Below, in pieces: positions 52,656-62,256 of a stretch of DNA of 64,000 bases (positions are counted from its first letter, which is position 1; every line of letters starts with the position of its first letter). This DNA is from Pseudomonas sp. QS1027. Its GTDB lineage: Bacteria > Pseudomonadota > Gammaproteobacteria > Pseudomonadales > Pseudomonadaceae. Location: positions 1-64,000 of the forward strand of contig NZ_PHSU01000015.1 of the NCBI RefSeq assembly GCF_002814235.1, written 5' to 3'. The translations under genes were made by a program, and so were the position numbers. Below the pieces are notes generated by a model. It saw only the letters and a program-made list of their open reading frames with translations. It was not told the DNA's origin and searched no databases.

Positions 52656-54239
52656 ATGACCCACCAGGCCGCCGAAGTCGCGAAACGCCGCACTTTCGCC
52701 ATTATTTCCCACCCCGATGCCGGTAAAACCACCATCACCGAGAAGCTCCTGCTGATGGGCAAGGCGATCGCGGTGGCCGGCACGGTGAAATCCCGTAAAT
52801 CCGACCGCCATGCCACCTCCGACTGGATGGAAATGGAAAAACAACGGGGTATCTCGATTACCACGTCGGTCATGCAGTTCCCGTATCGCGATCACATGAT
52901 CAACCTGCTCGACACCCCGGGCCACGAAGACTTCTCCGAAGACACCTACCGCACCCTGACCGCGGTCGACTCGGCGCTGATGGTCCTCGACGGCGGTAAG
53001 GGCGTCGAGCCACGGACCATCGCCCTGATGGACGTCTGCCGCCTGCGCGACACGCCCATCGTCAGCTTTATCAACAAGCTCGACCGCGATATCCGTGACC
53101 CGATCGAGCTGCTCGACGAGATCGAAGCCGTCCTGAAGATCAAGGCCGCGCCGATCACCTGGCCAATTGGTTGCTACCGCGACTTCAAGGGTGTGTACCA
53201 CCTGGCCGACGACTACATCATTGTCTACACCGCTGGTCACGGGCATGAACGCACCGATGTGAAAATCATCGAGAAGCTCGACTCCGACGAAGCCCGCGCC
53301 CACCTGGGTGACGAGTACGATCGTTTTGTCGACCAACTGGAACTGGTGCAGGGTGCCTGCCACGAGTTCAACCAGCAGGAGTTCCTCGACGGTCAACTGA
53401 CCCCGGTGTTCTTCGGCACCGCCCTGGGCAACTTCGGTGTTGACCATGTGCTGGACGCCGTCGTTGATTGGGCTCCTATGCCTCTGGCTCGGGTCGCCAA
53501 CGAGCGCACCGTGGAACCGGTGGAAGAGAAGTTCGCCGGTTTCGTGTTCAAGATCCAGGCGAACATGGACCCCAAGCACCGCGACCGGATCGCCTTTATG
53601 CGCATCTGTTCGGGCAAGTACGACAAGGGCATGAAAATGCGCCATGTGCGGACTGGCAAGGACGTGCGGATCGGCGATGCGCTGACCTTCTTCTCCTCCG
53701 AGCGCGAGCAGTTGGAAGAGGCCTACGCCGGCGACATCATCGGCTTGCACAACCACGGCACCATCCAGATCGGCGACACCTTCACCGAGGGCGAAGCCCT
53801 GGGCTTTACCGGTATCCCGCACTTCGCCCCGGAACTGTTCCGTCGCGTGCGCCTGCGTGACCCGCTCAAGTCCAAGCAACTGCGCCAGGGCTTGCAGCAG
53901 TTGGCGGAAGAGGGCGCGACCCAGGTGTTCTTCCCCGAGCGCAGCAACGACATCATCCTCGGCGCCGTCGGTGTGCTGCAGTTCGATGTGGTCGCCAGCC
54001 GCCTGAAAGAGGAATACAAGGTCGAGTGCTCTTATGAGCCGATCACCGTGTGGTCCGCGCGCTGGATTGATTGCAGCGACAAGAAGAAGTTGGATGAACT
54101 GCGGGTCAAGGCCGTGGAAAACCTCGCGTTGGACGGCGGCGGTCACCTGACCTACCTGGCGCCGACCCGGGTCAACCTGGCGCTGATGGAAGAGCGCTGG
54201 CCGGACGTGAAATTTCGCGCGACGCGTGAGCACCACTAA
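52656..54239 (+). CDS. prfC: peptide chain release factor 3
   Basis: This is a 527-residue translational GTPase. G1 is [14 protein letters not shown], then [20 protein letters not shown] (G3) and [11 protein letters not shown] (G4). The C-terminal domains match RF3 in length. It releases RF1/RF2 from the ribosome after termination. I use the ATG at 52656 ([20 protein letters not shown]), the family start. A terminator follows its stop. Confidence 0.97.
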   Translation: MTHQAAEVAKRRTFAIISHPDAGKTTITEKLLLMGKAIAVAGTVKSRKSDRHATSDWMEMEKQRGISITTSVMQFPYRDHMINLLDTPGHEDFSEDTYRTLTAVDSALMVLDGGKGVEPRTIALMDVCRLRDTPIVSFINKLDRDIRDPIELLDEIEAVLKIKAAPITWPIGCYRDFKGVYHLADDYIIVYTAGHGHERTDVKIIEKLDSDEARAHLGDEYDRFVDQLELVQGACHEFNQQEFLDGQLTPVFFGTALGNFGVDHVLDAVVDWAPMPLARVANERTVEPVEEKFAGFVFKIQANMDPKHRDRIAFMRICSGKYDKGMKMRHVRTGKDVRIGDALTFFSSEREQLEEAYAGDIIGLHNHGTIQIGDTFTEGEALGFTGIPHFAPELFRRVRLRDPLKSKQLRQGLQQLAEEGATQVFFPERSNDIILGAVGVLQFDVVASRLKEEYKVECSYEPITVWSARWIDCSDKKKLDELRVKAVENLALDGGGHLTYLAPTRVNLALMEERWPDVKFRATREHH

Positions 54240-54274
54240 GGCGTTGCTCGCGGCACTACTGGCCGCACTCTTGA

Positions 54275-54305
54275 AAAACCCGCGGCCCAGGCCGCGGGTT
54301 TTTTA
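54275..54305 (+). terminator. intrinsic terminator of prfC
   Basis: AAAACCCGCGGCC and GGCCGCGGGTTTTTT form a 9-bp GC stem with a short loop and a T run, 36 nt past the prfC stop. Confidence 0.9.
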
Positions 54306-54343
54306 TGGGCACGGCAAAAAGTCGAGGTTTGACGCGGTCCCCT

Positions 54344-54428
54344 TGTAGGAGCCGGCTTGCTGGCGAAGACGGCCGCAAGAGCGGTACAAGACTCCCTGGC
54401 CTCATCGCCAGCAAGCCGGCTCCTACAG
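54344..54428. repeat. paired REP element
   Basis: TGTAGGAGCCGGCTTGCTGG and its inverse (TCGCCAGCAAGCCGGCTCC) flank about 40 nt. It is the same family as at 28344 and 33440, 3' of prfC. Confidence 0.9.
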
Positions 54429-54540
54429 GATTGTGTCGTGCGCTGGTGCTGTGCCTGTCGAGAACCTGCAGGAGTGTCCGGCTGTTGCTATAGATTTGGC
54501 GGCGCTGGGCAGGGCAGTTGAAAGGCTCTTATTCTTTTTG

Positions 54541-54567
54541 AGAATAATTGTAATTCAGAATAATTCT
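54541..54567. promoter_or_regulatory. AGAATAATT direct repeat, possible regulator site
   Basis: AGAATAATT occurs at 54541-54549 and 54557-54565, a 16-nt period. The second is part of the palindrome AGAATAATTCT. It is AT-rich in a GC-rich genome and lies about 140 nt before the small secreted protein gene. It bears slight similarity to Fur boxes; uncertain. Confidence 0.35.
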
Positions 54568-54702
54568 ATGGCCAGCCAACAGTTTTCATCTAGCCAGTAT
54601 GGAAAAGTCCGGCCAACCGGTCTAGGTTCAGACAAGTTGCCGTTGGCTTCTTGAAGTCGGCTGCAGTGTTGGTGACTTATCCACAGAGGGACGGAAGCGA
54701 CG

Positions 54703-54921
54703 ATGAAAATTTTTCAACGCAGCGTGCTGCTGATCAAGGTACTGGTGTTGTTGATGGTGGGGGCTTCAAGTGCCTGGGCCAGTAATGCGGTGTCGGATCA
54801 TGGGGCGGTTTCTCCTTCGAAGTCCGCGGTGCACGCGCTTTATGCCGATGACACGGAAAAGAAAGCCCCGGATCAGGATGATCAGGGCGACGACGACGCT
54901 GATGGTGACAGCGATAGCTGA
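54703..54921 (+). CDS. small exported acidic protein, hypothetical
   Basis: This is a 72-residue protein. A hydrophobic signal (RSVLLIKVLVLLMVGASSAWA) precedes a mature part of about 45 residues. Its C-terminal third is almost all Asp, with a few Glu, Lys, Gln and Ser (QDDQGDDDADGDSDS). It has no Cys. GGGACGGAAG precedes the ATG. A terminator follows. I do not recognise a family; an acidic tail of this kind could bind calcium or other cations, which is speculation. Confidence 0.6.
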   Translation: MKIFQRSVLLIKVLVLLMVGASSAWASNAVSDHGAVSPSKSAVHALYADDTEKKAPDQDDQGDDDADGDSDS

Positions 54922-54996
54922 GTCACACGAATGAAAAAGCCCCTTGCGCCCAGCGAGTAACTCGCTCGACGAAAGAGGCCGTACTACCGTTTTCGG

Positions 54997-55027
54997 CGCT
55001 CTCGCTTATTCAGGAGAGCGCTTTTTT
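54997..55027 (+). terminator. intrinsic terminator
   Basis: GCGCTCTC and GAGAGCGC form an 8-bp stem with a short loop, followed by TTTTTT, 75 nt past the small exported protein. It lies just before the end of convergent dppF. Confidence 0.8.
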
Positions 55028-55035
55028 ATGGCCTG

Positions 55036-56007
55036 TCAGTTGAGGAATTGCTCCGCGTAATGGCAGGCCACCTGACGCGAGTCGAGCTCGCGCAAGGCCG
55101 GCTCTTCCGTGCTGCAACGCTCGGTGGCGTACGGGCAGCGCTTGTGGAAAGCACAGCCGGACGGCGGGTTGAGCGGGTTGGGCAGTTCACCGGCGATCTT
55201 GATCTTCGGTTTCAGCGGGTCCGGATGGATCGCCGGCGTCGCCGAGAGCAGGGCCTGGGTGTACGGGTGCAGGGGACGGGCGTAGATATCCTCCTTCGGG
55301 CCCATTTCCACTGGCCGGCCGAGGTACATCACCAGCACCTGGTCGGCAACGTGACGGACCACCGCCAGGTTGTGGGAAATGAACACGTAGGCGGTGTTGA
55401 ACTGCTGCTGCAGATCCATGAACAGGTTCAGCACCTGGGCCTGGATCGACACGTCCAGCGCCGAGGTCGGTTCGTCCGCCACCAGCACTTTCGGTTGCAG
55501 CATCATTGCCCGCGCCAGGGCGATACGCTGGCGCTGGCCGCCGGAGAACATGTGCGGGTAGCGATGGTAGTGCTCAGGGCGCAAGCCGACCTGCTTCATC
55601 ATCGCCTGGACTTTTTCCCGGCGCTCGGCGGCGGACAGTTTGGTGTTGATCAGCAGCGGCTCGCCCAACTGGTCGCCGATCTTCTGCCGTGGGTTGAGCG
55701 ACGCGTAGGGACTCTGGAACACCATCTGCACGTCTTTGCGCAGTTGCTTGCGCTGGGCCTTGTTGGCGCCGGCGACTTCCTGCCCGGCGATTTTCAATGA
55801 GCCGGACGACGGCTCCTCGATCAGCGTCAGGGCCCGGGCCAGGGTGGATTTGCCGCAACCCGATTCGCCGACCACGGCGAGGGTCTTGCCGGCTTCCAGT
55901 TCGAACGACACGCCGTTGAGGGCGCGCACCAGCGCATGGCCCTTGAACAGGCCACGGGAGACTTCGTAGTGACGGGTGAGGTCGCGGGCGGTAAGAACGA
56001 CGGCCAT
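55036..56007 (-). CDS. dppF: dipeptide ABC transporter ATP-binding protein DppF
   Basis: This is a 323-residue ATPase. GESGCGKSTLARALTLIEEP (Walker A), then MFSGGQRQRIALARAMMLQP, and VLVADEPTSALDVSIQAQVL. The C-terminal oligopeptide-family cap has CAFHKRCPYATERC. It is coupled to dppD by a one-base overlap (TAATG). Start at 56007 ([14 protein letters not shown]). Confidence 0.94.
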   Translation of the reverse strand: MAVVLTARDLTRHYEVSRGLFKGHALVRALNGVSFELEAGKTLAVVGESGCGKSTLARALTLIEEPSSGSLKIAGQEVAGANKAQRKQLRKDVQMVFQSPYASLNPRQKIGDQLGEPLLINTKLSAAERREKVQAMMKQVGLRPEHYHRYPHMFSGGQRQRIALARAMMLQPKVLVADEPTSALDVSIQAQVLNLFMDLQQQFNTAYVFISHNLAVVRHVADQVLVMYLGRPVEMGPKEDIYARPLHPYTQALLSATPAIHPDPLKPKIKIAGELPNPLNPPSGCAFHKRCPYATERCSTEEPALRELDSRQVACHYAEQFLN

Positions 56008-56975
56008 TACGCCACCTCCTGGTTCAGCGGGAAGAAGCAACGGGCAAGACTCTTGGCTTTCGGGTCCAGGGTCGGACGCTGCTGCCGGCAGCTTTCCTGC
56101 ACGTAGGGGCAGCGCGGCGACAGCAGGCAACCCACCGGCCGGTCATAACGCCCGGGCACGATACCCGGCAGGGTCGACAGGCGCTCGGCTCCCAAGCTGT
56201 GCTCCGGGATCGCCTTGAGCAGGGCTTCGCTGTACGGATGCGCCGGTACATCGAACAACCCCGGCACCATGCCGACTTCCACGGCTTGGCCGGCGTACAT
56301 CACGCAGACCCGCTGGGCGGTTTCGGCAACGACCGCGAGGTCGTGGGTGATCAGCACCAGGCCCATGTTCTGCTCTTGTTGCAGGCTGAGCAGCAGGTCC
56401 ATGATCTGCGCCTGGATGGTCACATCGAGGGCGGTGGTCGGTTCGTCGGCGATCAGCAGCTTGGGCTCGCCGGCAATCGCCATGGCGATCGCGACACGCT
56501 GGCTCATGCCACCGGACAGTTGGTGCGGGTAGGCGTCCATGCGGCTGGCGGCGCCCGGGATCTCGACTTTTTCCAGCAGCTCGATGGCACGTTTGCGCGC
56601 CGCCTTGCCGGACATCTTCAGGTGCAGGCGCAGCACTTCCTCGATCTGGAAGCCCACGGTGTAGCTGGGGTTCAGCGCGGTCATCGGGTCCTGGAAAACC
56701 ATCGCCAGGTCCTTGCCGACCACTTGCCGGCGCTGGCGGGCGCTGAGCTTGAGCATGTCCTTGCCGTCGAAGCGCAGGGCGTCGGCGGTGACGATGCCGG
56801 GGTGCTCGATCAGGCCCATCAGCGCCATCATGGTCACGGATTTACCCGAACCCGACTCGCCAACGATGGCCAGGACTTCACCCTTGTCCACGCTGATGTC
56901 GAGGCCGTCGACCACCGGCACAGCGGTTTTGTCGCCGAAGCGAACATTGAGATTCTTGATTTCTAGCAGTGACAT
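56007..56975 (-). CDS. dppD: dipeptide ABC transporter ATP-binding protein DppD
   Basis: This is a 322-residue ATPase. [20 protein letters not shown] (Walker A), [20 protein letters not shown] and [20 protein letters not shown]. The C-terminus has the oppD-like [17 protein letters not shown] cap. The start at 56975 ([14 protein letters not shown]) avoids an N-terminal extension overlapping dppC. Confidence 0.94.
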   Translation of the reverse strand: MSLLEIKNLNVRFGDKTAVPVVDGLDISVDKGEVLAIVGESGSGKSVTMMALMGLIEHPGIVTADALRFDGKDMLKLSARQRRQVVGKDLAMVFQDPMTALNPSYTVGFQIEEVLRLHLKMSGKAARKRAIELLEKVEIPGAASRMDAYPHQLSGGMSQRVAIAMAIAGEPKLLIADEPTTALDVTIQAQIMDLLLSLQQEQNMGLVLITHDLAVVAETAQRVCVMYAGQAVEVGMVPGLFDVPAHPYSEALLKAIPEHSLGAERLSTLPGIVPGRYDRPVGCLLSPRCPYVQESCRQQRPTLDPKAKSLARCFFPLNQEVA

Positions 56976-56985
56976 GGGAATCTCC

Positions 56986-57897
56986 TCAGGCGGCGTTCTT
57001 GAGTTTCGGGTCCAGCGCATCGCGCAGGCCGTCGCCCATCAGGTTGATTGCCAGCACGCTGAGCAAAATGGTCAAGCCAGGCAGACTCACCACCCACCAG
57101 GCGCGCTCGATGTAGTCGCGGGCCGAGGCCAGCATGGTGCCCCACTCCGGGGTGGGCGGTTGTACGCCCAGACCGAGGAAGCCCAGGGCGGCGGCATCGA
57201 GGATCGCCGAGGAGAAACTCAGGGTGGCCTGGACGATCAGCGGCGCCATGCAGTTGGGCAGCACGGTGATGAACATCAGGCGCGGCAGGCTGGCACCGGC
57301 CAGGCGTGCGGCGGTCACGTAGTCACGGTTCAGTTCGCCCATGACGGCGGCCCGGGTCAGACGTACGTAGGACGGCAGCGAAACGATGGCGATGGCGATC
57401 ACGGTGTTGATCAGGCCAGGGCCGAGGATGGCGACAATCGCCACGGCCAGCAGCAGCGAGGGCAGGGCCAGCATGATGTCCATCAGGCGCATGATGGTCG
57501 GACCGAGGATGCGCGGGAAGAAACCGGCCAGCAGGCCCATGAAGATGCCCGGGATCAGCGACATCACCACCGAGGACAGGCCGATCAGCAGCGACAGGCG
57601 CGAACCGTGGATCAGCCGTGAAAGCAGGTCGCGGCCCAGTTCGTCGGTGCCCAGCAGGTACTGGATCTGGCCGCTGGCAAGCCATGACGGCGGGGTCAGC
57701 AGGGCGTCGCGGAACTGTTCGCTCGGGTCGTGCGGAGCGACCCAGGGCGCGAAGATCGCGCAGAACACCACCAGCGACATGAACAGCAGGCCGGCGACGG
57801 CGCCCTTGTTCTTGGCGAAGTGCTGCCAGAATTCCTTGTACGGAGAGGGGTACAGCAGGCTTTGATCGACGGTGGTCGAAGCGATAGTAGTACTCAT
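56986..57897 (-). CDS. dppC: dipeptide ABC transporter permease DppC
   Basis: This is a 303-residue permease. Its N-terminal cytoplasmic part ([20 protein letters not shown]) leads to five to six membrane helices. The EAA loop is [40 protein letters not shown] is characteristic of OppC/DppC. The start at 57897 follows dppB by 10 nt. Confidence 0.94.
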   Translation of the reverse strand: MSTTIASTTVDQSLLYPSPYKEFWQHFAKNKGAVAGLLFMSLVVFCAIFAPWVAPHDPSEQFRDALLTPPSWLASGQIQYLLGTDELGRDLLSRLIHGSRLSLLIGLSSVVMSLIPGIFMGLLAGFFPRILGPTIMRLMDIMLALPSLLLAVAIVAILGPGLINTVIAIAIVSLPSYVRLTRAAVMGELNRDYVTAARLAGASLPRLMFITVLPNCMAPLIVQATLSFSSAILDAAALGFLGLGVQPPTPEWGTMLASARDYIERAWWVVSLPGLTILLSVLAINLMGDGLRDALDPKLKNAA

Positions 57898-57907
57898 GAT
57901 CTTGATC

Positions 57908-58918
57908 TCAGCGCTGGTGACGGATGCGTGGATTGACAAGGCCGTAGAGGATGTCCACGACGAAATTGACCACAATCACCAGGCAGGCGATTAACAGGAT
58001 GCCGTTTTGCACGACGGGGTAGTCCCGGGCGCCGATGGCTTCGATCAGCCATTTGCCGATACCGGGCCAGGAGAAGATGGTTTCGGTCAGCACGGCGCCG
58101 GCCAGCAGGGTGCCGACTTGCAGGCCGACCACGGTCAGCACTGGAATCAGCGCGTTGCGCAGGCCATGGACGAATACCACGCGCGCCGGCGACAGGCCCT
58201 TGGCCCGGGCGGTGCGGATGTAGTCTTCACGCAAGACTTCGAGCATCGAGGAGCGGGTCATCCGGGCGATCACCGCCAGCGGGATGGTGCCCAGCACGAT
58301 GGCCGGCAGGATCAGATGGTGCAGCGCATCCCAGAACGCGTCGGGCTGGTCGCTGAGCAGGGTGTCGATGAGCATGAAGCCGGTTCTGGGCTCGATGTCG
58401 TAGAGCAGGTCGATGCGTCCGGACACCGGGGTCCAGCCCAGGCTCACGGAGAAGAACATGATGAGGATCAGGCCCCACCAGAAGATCGGCATCGAATAGC
58501 CGGCCAGAGAGATGCCCATCACCCCATGGTCGAACAGGGATCCTCGCTTGAGGGCGGCGATCACCCCGGCGAGCAGCCCGAGGACGCCGGCGAAGAGCAG
58601 GGCGGCCATGGACAGTTCCAGGGTGGCGGGGAACAGCGTGGTGAACTCGGTCCACACGCTGGTGCGGGTACGCAGGGACTCGCCGAGGTCGCCATGGGCG
58701 AGCTTGCCGACATAGTCGATGTACTGGGCATAAAGCGGCTTGTTAAGACCGAGGCGTTCCATCGCCTGGGCATGCATTTCCGGGTCGACCCGGCGCTCGC
58801 CCATCATGACTTCCACGGGATCGCCCGGGATCATGCGAATCAACGCGAAAGTCAGCAACGTGATGCCGAAGAACGTGGGGATCAGCAGCCCCAGTCGGCG
58901 GGCAATAAAACTAAACAT
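57908..58918 (-). CDS. dppB: dipeptide ABC transporter permease DppB
   Basis: This is a 336-residue permease. It begins MFSFIARRLGLLIPTFFGIT and has FALIRMIPGDPVEVMMGERR, typical of DppB. The EAA loop is YIRTARAKGLSPARVVFVHG. It pairs with DppC to form the membrane channel. It follows dppA by 76 nt. Confidence 0.95.
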   Translation of the reverse strand: MFSFIARRLGLLIPTFFGITLLTFALIRMIPGDPVEVMMGERRVDPEMHAQAMERLGLNKPLYAQYIDYVGKLAHGDLGESLRTRTSVWTEFTTLFPATLELSMAALLFAGVLGLLAGVIAALKRGSLFDHGVMGISLAGYSMPIFWWGLILIMFFSVSLGWTPVSGRIDLLYDIEPRTGFMLIDTLLSDQPDAFWDALHHLILPAIVLGTIPLAVIARMTRSSMLEVLREDYIRTARAKGLSPARVVFVHGLRNALIPVLTVVGLQVGTLLAGAVLTETIFSWPGIGKWLIEAIGARDYPVVQNGILLIACLVIVVNFVVDILYGLVNPRIRHQR

Positions 58919-58994
58919 CGTGTGGTGTACCTCATCAGCCGGTTAGGCGTGCTCATCAGTGCCCGGGGTCGGGCACCGAAGAGCGTTTGTTGTT

Positions 58995-60590
58995 CTACTT
59001 CACCTGGGTGGTGGCGAAGTTATTCGTGGATAGGGGGCTTATGTGGAAGCCCTCTACGTTCTTGCGCATAGCGGTAAACATCTTCGGATGGGCAGCGTTC
59101 ACCCACAGGACCTGCTCGTGCAGGATAGCCAGGGCCTGTTCATAGAGTGCGGCACGTTGGGCGGGGTCAGTCTTGGCGCGAGCCTGGTCGATCAGCGCCT
59201 GGAACTGAGGATTGCACCAGCGGCTGTAGTTTTCGCCGTTTTTCGCCGCTTCGCAACTCAATAGCGGGCTGAGGAAATTATCCGGGTCCCCGTTGTCCCC
59301 GCTCCAGCCGGCAGAGACCATGTCATGCTCGCCTTTTTTCGCCCGCTTGAGCATCTCGGCCCACTCCATGACGCGGATATCGAGCTTGATACCGACCTTG
59401 GCCAGGTCAGCCTGCATCAGTTGCGCGCCGAGTTGCGGGTTCGGGTTGGTCGGGCCGCCGCCGTTGCGAGTATAGAGGGTGAACACCGTGCCTTCGGGAA
59501 CACCGGCTTCCTTGAGCAGGGCGCGGGCCTTGTCCAGGTCCTGGGCCGGGTTCTTCAGTTGGGTGTTGTAGCCCAGCAGGGTCGACGGGTAGGGGTTGAC
59601 CGCGGCGATGGCATTGCCCTTGCCGTACAGGGTGTCGACGTAGTTCTGCTTGTCCAGGGCCAGCTCGATGGCCTGGCGCACCCGCACATCGCTCAGGTAC
59701 TTGTGTTCGGTGTTGATCGACACATAACCGGTGGACATGGCCGCCATTTCGTCGATCTTCAGGTTCGGATCGGCCTTGATGTTCGGCACATCATCGGGTT
59801 TGGGGTACAGGGCGACCTGGCACTCATTGGCCTTGAGCTTCTGCAGGCGCGTGTTGTTGTCGACGGTGATGGCCAGGATCAGGGTGTCCGCTGGCGGCTT
59901 GCCACGGAAGTAGTCCGGGTTGGCCTTGAAGCGGACCTGGGCGTCCTTGGCATAACGCTGGAAGATGAACGGGCCGGTGCCGACCGGCTTGCTGTTGAGC
60001 TCGTCGAGCTTGCCGGCCTTGAGCAACTGGCCGGCGTATTCGGCGGAGTGGATCGAGGTGAAGGCCATGCCCAGGTCGGGCAGGAACGGCGCTTCGGGGC
60101 GGTTGAGGGTGAAGCGCACGGTCAGGTCGTCGACTTTCTCGACGCTTTTGAGCAGGTTCTGGAAGTCCATGCTCTCGAAATACGGGAAGCCGACGGTGGA
60201 CGCTTTATGCCAGGGATGGTTGGGGTCCAGTTGACGCTGGAAGCTCCAGACCACGTCGTCGGCGTTCAGCTCGCGGGTCGGCTTGAAGTAGTCGGTGGTG
60301 TGGAACTTGACGCCTTTTCTCAGGTGAAAGGTGTATTGCAGGCCGTCGGGGCTGATCTCCCAGCTTTCGGCCAGGGCCGGCTGGATTTCGGTGGTGCCGG
60401 GCTTGAAGTCCACCAGACGGTTGAACATCGTTTCAGCGGCGGCGTCGGCGGTGACGGCGGTGGTGTAGAGCACCGGGTCAAAACCTTCCGGGCTGGCTTC
60501 GGTACAGACCACCAAGGGTTTGGCGGAAACACCGATAGCCACGCTGAACACGGCGGCCGCGATGGCGGCGCGCAGGGGAAGCATCTTCAT
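58995..60590 (-). CDS. dppA: dipeptide ABC transporter substrate-binding protein DppA (dppA4-type)
   Basis: This is a 531-residue exported protein. Signal peptide MKMLPLRAAIAAAVFSVAIG (cleaved near SAKP), then VVCTEASPEGFDPVLYTTAV. Other SBP_bac_5 features are FHLRKGVKFHTTDYF and WSGDNGDPDNFLSPLLSCEA. It binds dipeptides in the periplasm for DppBCDF. It is the second of two binding proteins flanking opdP. Confidence 0.94.
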   Translation of the reverse strand: MKMLPLRAAIAAAVFSVAIGVSAKPLVVCTEASPEGFDPVLYTTAVTADAAAETMFNRLVDFKPGTTEIQPALAESWEISPDGLQYTFHLRKGVKFHTTDYFKPTRELNADDVVWSFQRQLDPNHPWHKASTVGFPYFESMDFQNLLKSVEKVDDLTVRFTLNRPEAPFLPDLGMAFTSIHSAEYAGQLLKAGKLDELNSKPVGTGPFIFQRYAKDAQVRFKANPDYFRGKPPADTLILAITVDNNTRLQKLKANECQVALYPKPDDVPNIKADPNLKIDEMAAMSTGYVSINTEHKYLSDVRVRQAIELALDKQNYVDTLYGKGNAIAAVNPYPSTLLGYNTQLKNPAQDLDKARALLKEAGVPEGTVFTLYTRNGGGPTNPNPQLGAQLMQADLAKVGIKLDIRVMEWAEMLKRAKKGEHDMVSAGWSGDNGDPDNFLSPLLSCEAAKNGENYSRWCNPQFQALIDQARAKTDPAQRAALYEQALAILHEQVLWVNAAHPKMFTAMRKNVEGFHISPLSTNNFATTQVK

Positions 60591-60626
60591 GTAAACCCTC
60601 CTTGATCGATTGAGCCAGATTAGACG

Positions 60627-60655
60627 CTGGGGCCGATTCGTCGAATCGGCCCCAG
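60627..60655 (-). other. perfect 12-bp intercistronic hairpin, opdP / dppA
   Basis: CTGGGGCCGATT and AATCGGCCCCAG pair perfectly with a 5-nt loop. There is no T run on either side, so it is more likely an mRNA-stabilising or processing element than a terminator. It sits in the 80-nt gap between opdP and dppA. Confidence 0.65.
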
Positions 60656-60671
60656 GGCCGTTCAGGTGTGG

Positions 60672-62087
60672 TTAGAGAATGTTGAATGGAATGGTGGTGA
60701 CCAGGCGGAACTCGGTGATGCTGCCGTCGCCCTGGTTGGCCGTGGCCCGGTGCTCCGTATAGTTGGCCCGGATCGAGGCCGCCTTGAGCGGGCCGCTCTG
60801 GATGACATAGGACGCGCCGATGCCTTGCTCGTAGTGCTTCTCGTCATGCATGTTCTTCACATCGTAAGCGGTGCCGGTGTAGTGAGTCCCGTCGATGCCC
60901 CAGCCGTGGGCCTGGTAGACATTGAACTTCAATCCCGGAACGCCGTACTCGGCCATGTTCAGGCCATAGGCGATCTGGAAGGATTTTTCGTTCGGGCCGT
61001 TGAAGTCCGACAGCAGGGAGTTGGCCAGGTAGATACCGTTGGTTTCGTGCAGGTAGTCGAAGTACTCGTTACCGTCGATTTCCTGGTAGGAGAAGGTCAG
61101 GCTATGGGCCTGGTGAGTCAGGCCGAACGACAGCGAGTAGGCGTCGTTGTTGATTTCACCCATCTTCTTTTTGCCGGTGTCGAGGGTCTTGTAGTAGTTC
61201 AGGCCGGTGGTCAGGCCCAGCACCGAGCTGTCGCCCAGTTCATGGGTGGCACCGAAATAGTACTGGTTCCAGAAGTCTTCGACGTTGGACACGTAGAGGC
61301 TGGTTTTCAGGCTCTTGAACGGCTGATAGTTGAGACCCGCCATGTTGACGTGATCGGTCTCGACATCGATGTTGGTGTACTCGGAGCGGAATTTCGACAG
61401 GCTCTCTTCGGTCCTTGGCGACACCCGGTCAAAGGTGGCGGCGTCGAACGACAGGTTGTTGAACTCTTCGCTATGGAGGCTCACGCCTTCGAAGCTCGAG
61501 GGCAGCACGCGGTTGGGCATCACGTCGACGATCGGCGTGCTGTAGCTCTGCCGGCCGGCGGTCACGGTGGTGTTCGACACGCGGAACTTGACGTTGGCCA
61601 GGCCGAGCTTGCTCCACTGGCCCTGCGCGTCGCCGCCGTCTTTGGTCAGGGTGCGGTTGTTGCCCAGGCCGCCGACACCTGGAATCGGTGCGCCGCCATT
61701 GGCCGAAGCCAGGCGTTCGGTATCGCGTTCCAGGGCGACGACGTTATACACCGCCACTTCAGTGCTGACCCCAACGGTCCCCTCGCTGAAGCCGGAGTTG
61801 TACTTGACGATGGTGCCTTGCAGCCAGTTGATACGACGGTCGGTAGGGATCAATACGCCATGGTCGTTGTAGTGGAACTTGCCACCCCGTTGGAGCTGCT
61901 CGTTGGCATACCAGTTACGGGTGAGACCGCTCACGCTTTGCTCTTCGAAAAAGCCCTTGGTCTGTTCCTGGGCATTGGTCGAACTCAGGCTCGTCGGGAC
62001 GAAATCCTGGCTCTGGGTTTCGGCGTGGGCCATCACGGAGGCACTGCCGATGGCCAAGGCTAACAACGTTTTTTGAGAGAGTTTCAA
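60672..62087 (-). CDS. opdP: OprD-family outer-membrane porin OpdP
   Basis: This is a 471-residue porin. Signal peptide MKLSQKTLLALAIGSASVMA, cleaved after AHA. The barrel has alternating aromatic and charged segments and ends in IPFNIL. VTAGRQSYSTPIVDVMPNRV is a typical OprD strand. Its location between two dppA genes matches OpdP, the P. aeruginosa porin for glycine-glutamate dipeptides, which also takes carbapenems. Confidence 0.88.
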   Translation of the reverse strand: MKLSQKTLLALAIGSASVMAHAETQSQDFVPTSLSSTNAQEQTKGFFEEQSVSGLTRNWYANEQLQRGGKFHYNDHGVLIPTDRRINWLQGTIVKYNSGFSEGTVGVSTEVAVYNVVALERDTERLASANGGAPIPGVGGLGNNRTLTKDGGDAQGQWSKLGLANVKFRVSNTTVTAGRQSYSTPIVDVMPNRVLPSSFEGVSLHSEEFNNLSFDAATFDRVSPRTEESLSKFRSEYTNIDVETDHVNMAGLNYQPFKSLKTSLYVSNVEDFWNQYYFGATHELGDSSVLGLTTGLNYYKTLDTGKKKMGEINNDAYSLSFGLTHQAHSLTFSYQEIDGNEYFDYLHETNGIYLANSLLSDFNGPNEKSFQIAYGLNMAEYGVPGLKFNVYQAHGWGIDGTHYTGTAYDVKNMHDEKHYEQGIGASYVIQSGPLKAASIRANYTEHRATANQGDGSITEFRLVTTIPFNIL

Positions 62088-62217
62088 GGTTAAAGCTCCT
62101 TATTTTCTTTTTTTAATACCGGCCTTCTTGGCTGATCCGGCTTTTTGGTGAACACATTATTTGCTTGCGCAATCGTTTGCCTGGCAGGGTTTTGCCGAAT
62201 TTCGGCTGCAAGTTTGC

Positions 62218-62243
62218 GTAGGAGCGAAATTCGCTCCCACAGC
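62218..62243. repeat. short inverted repeat, REP-like
   Basis: GTAGGAGCGAATTT-like arm: GTAGGAGCGAAATTC followed by GCTCCCACAG. The arms GGAGCGAA and TTCGCTCC pair perfectly. It lies between the first dppA and opdP. Its GTAGGAGC start resembles the REP family elsewhere in the window, but with a shorter core. Confidence 0.7.
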
Positions 62244-62256
62244 ACGGGTCACGGTT

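Larger units (their letters stand above)
54240..54702. other. 463-nt gap after prfC
   Basis: It contains the prfC terminator, a REP doublet, and an AT-rich repeat near 54541-54567 before the small secreted protein gene. No credible ORF is visible otherwise. Confidence 0.75.

Noticed and set aside
52635..54236. 533-codon frame opposite prfC
   Set aside because: Shadow of a conserved GTPase; no recognisable domain.
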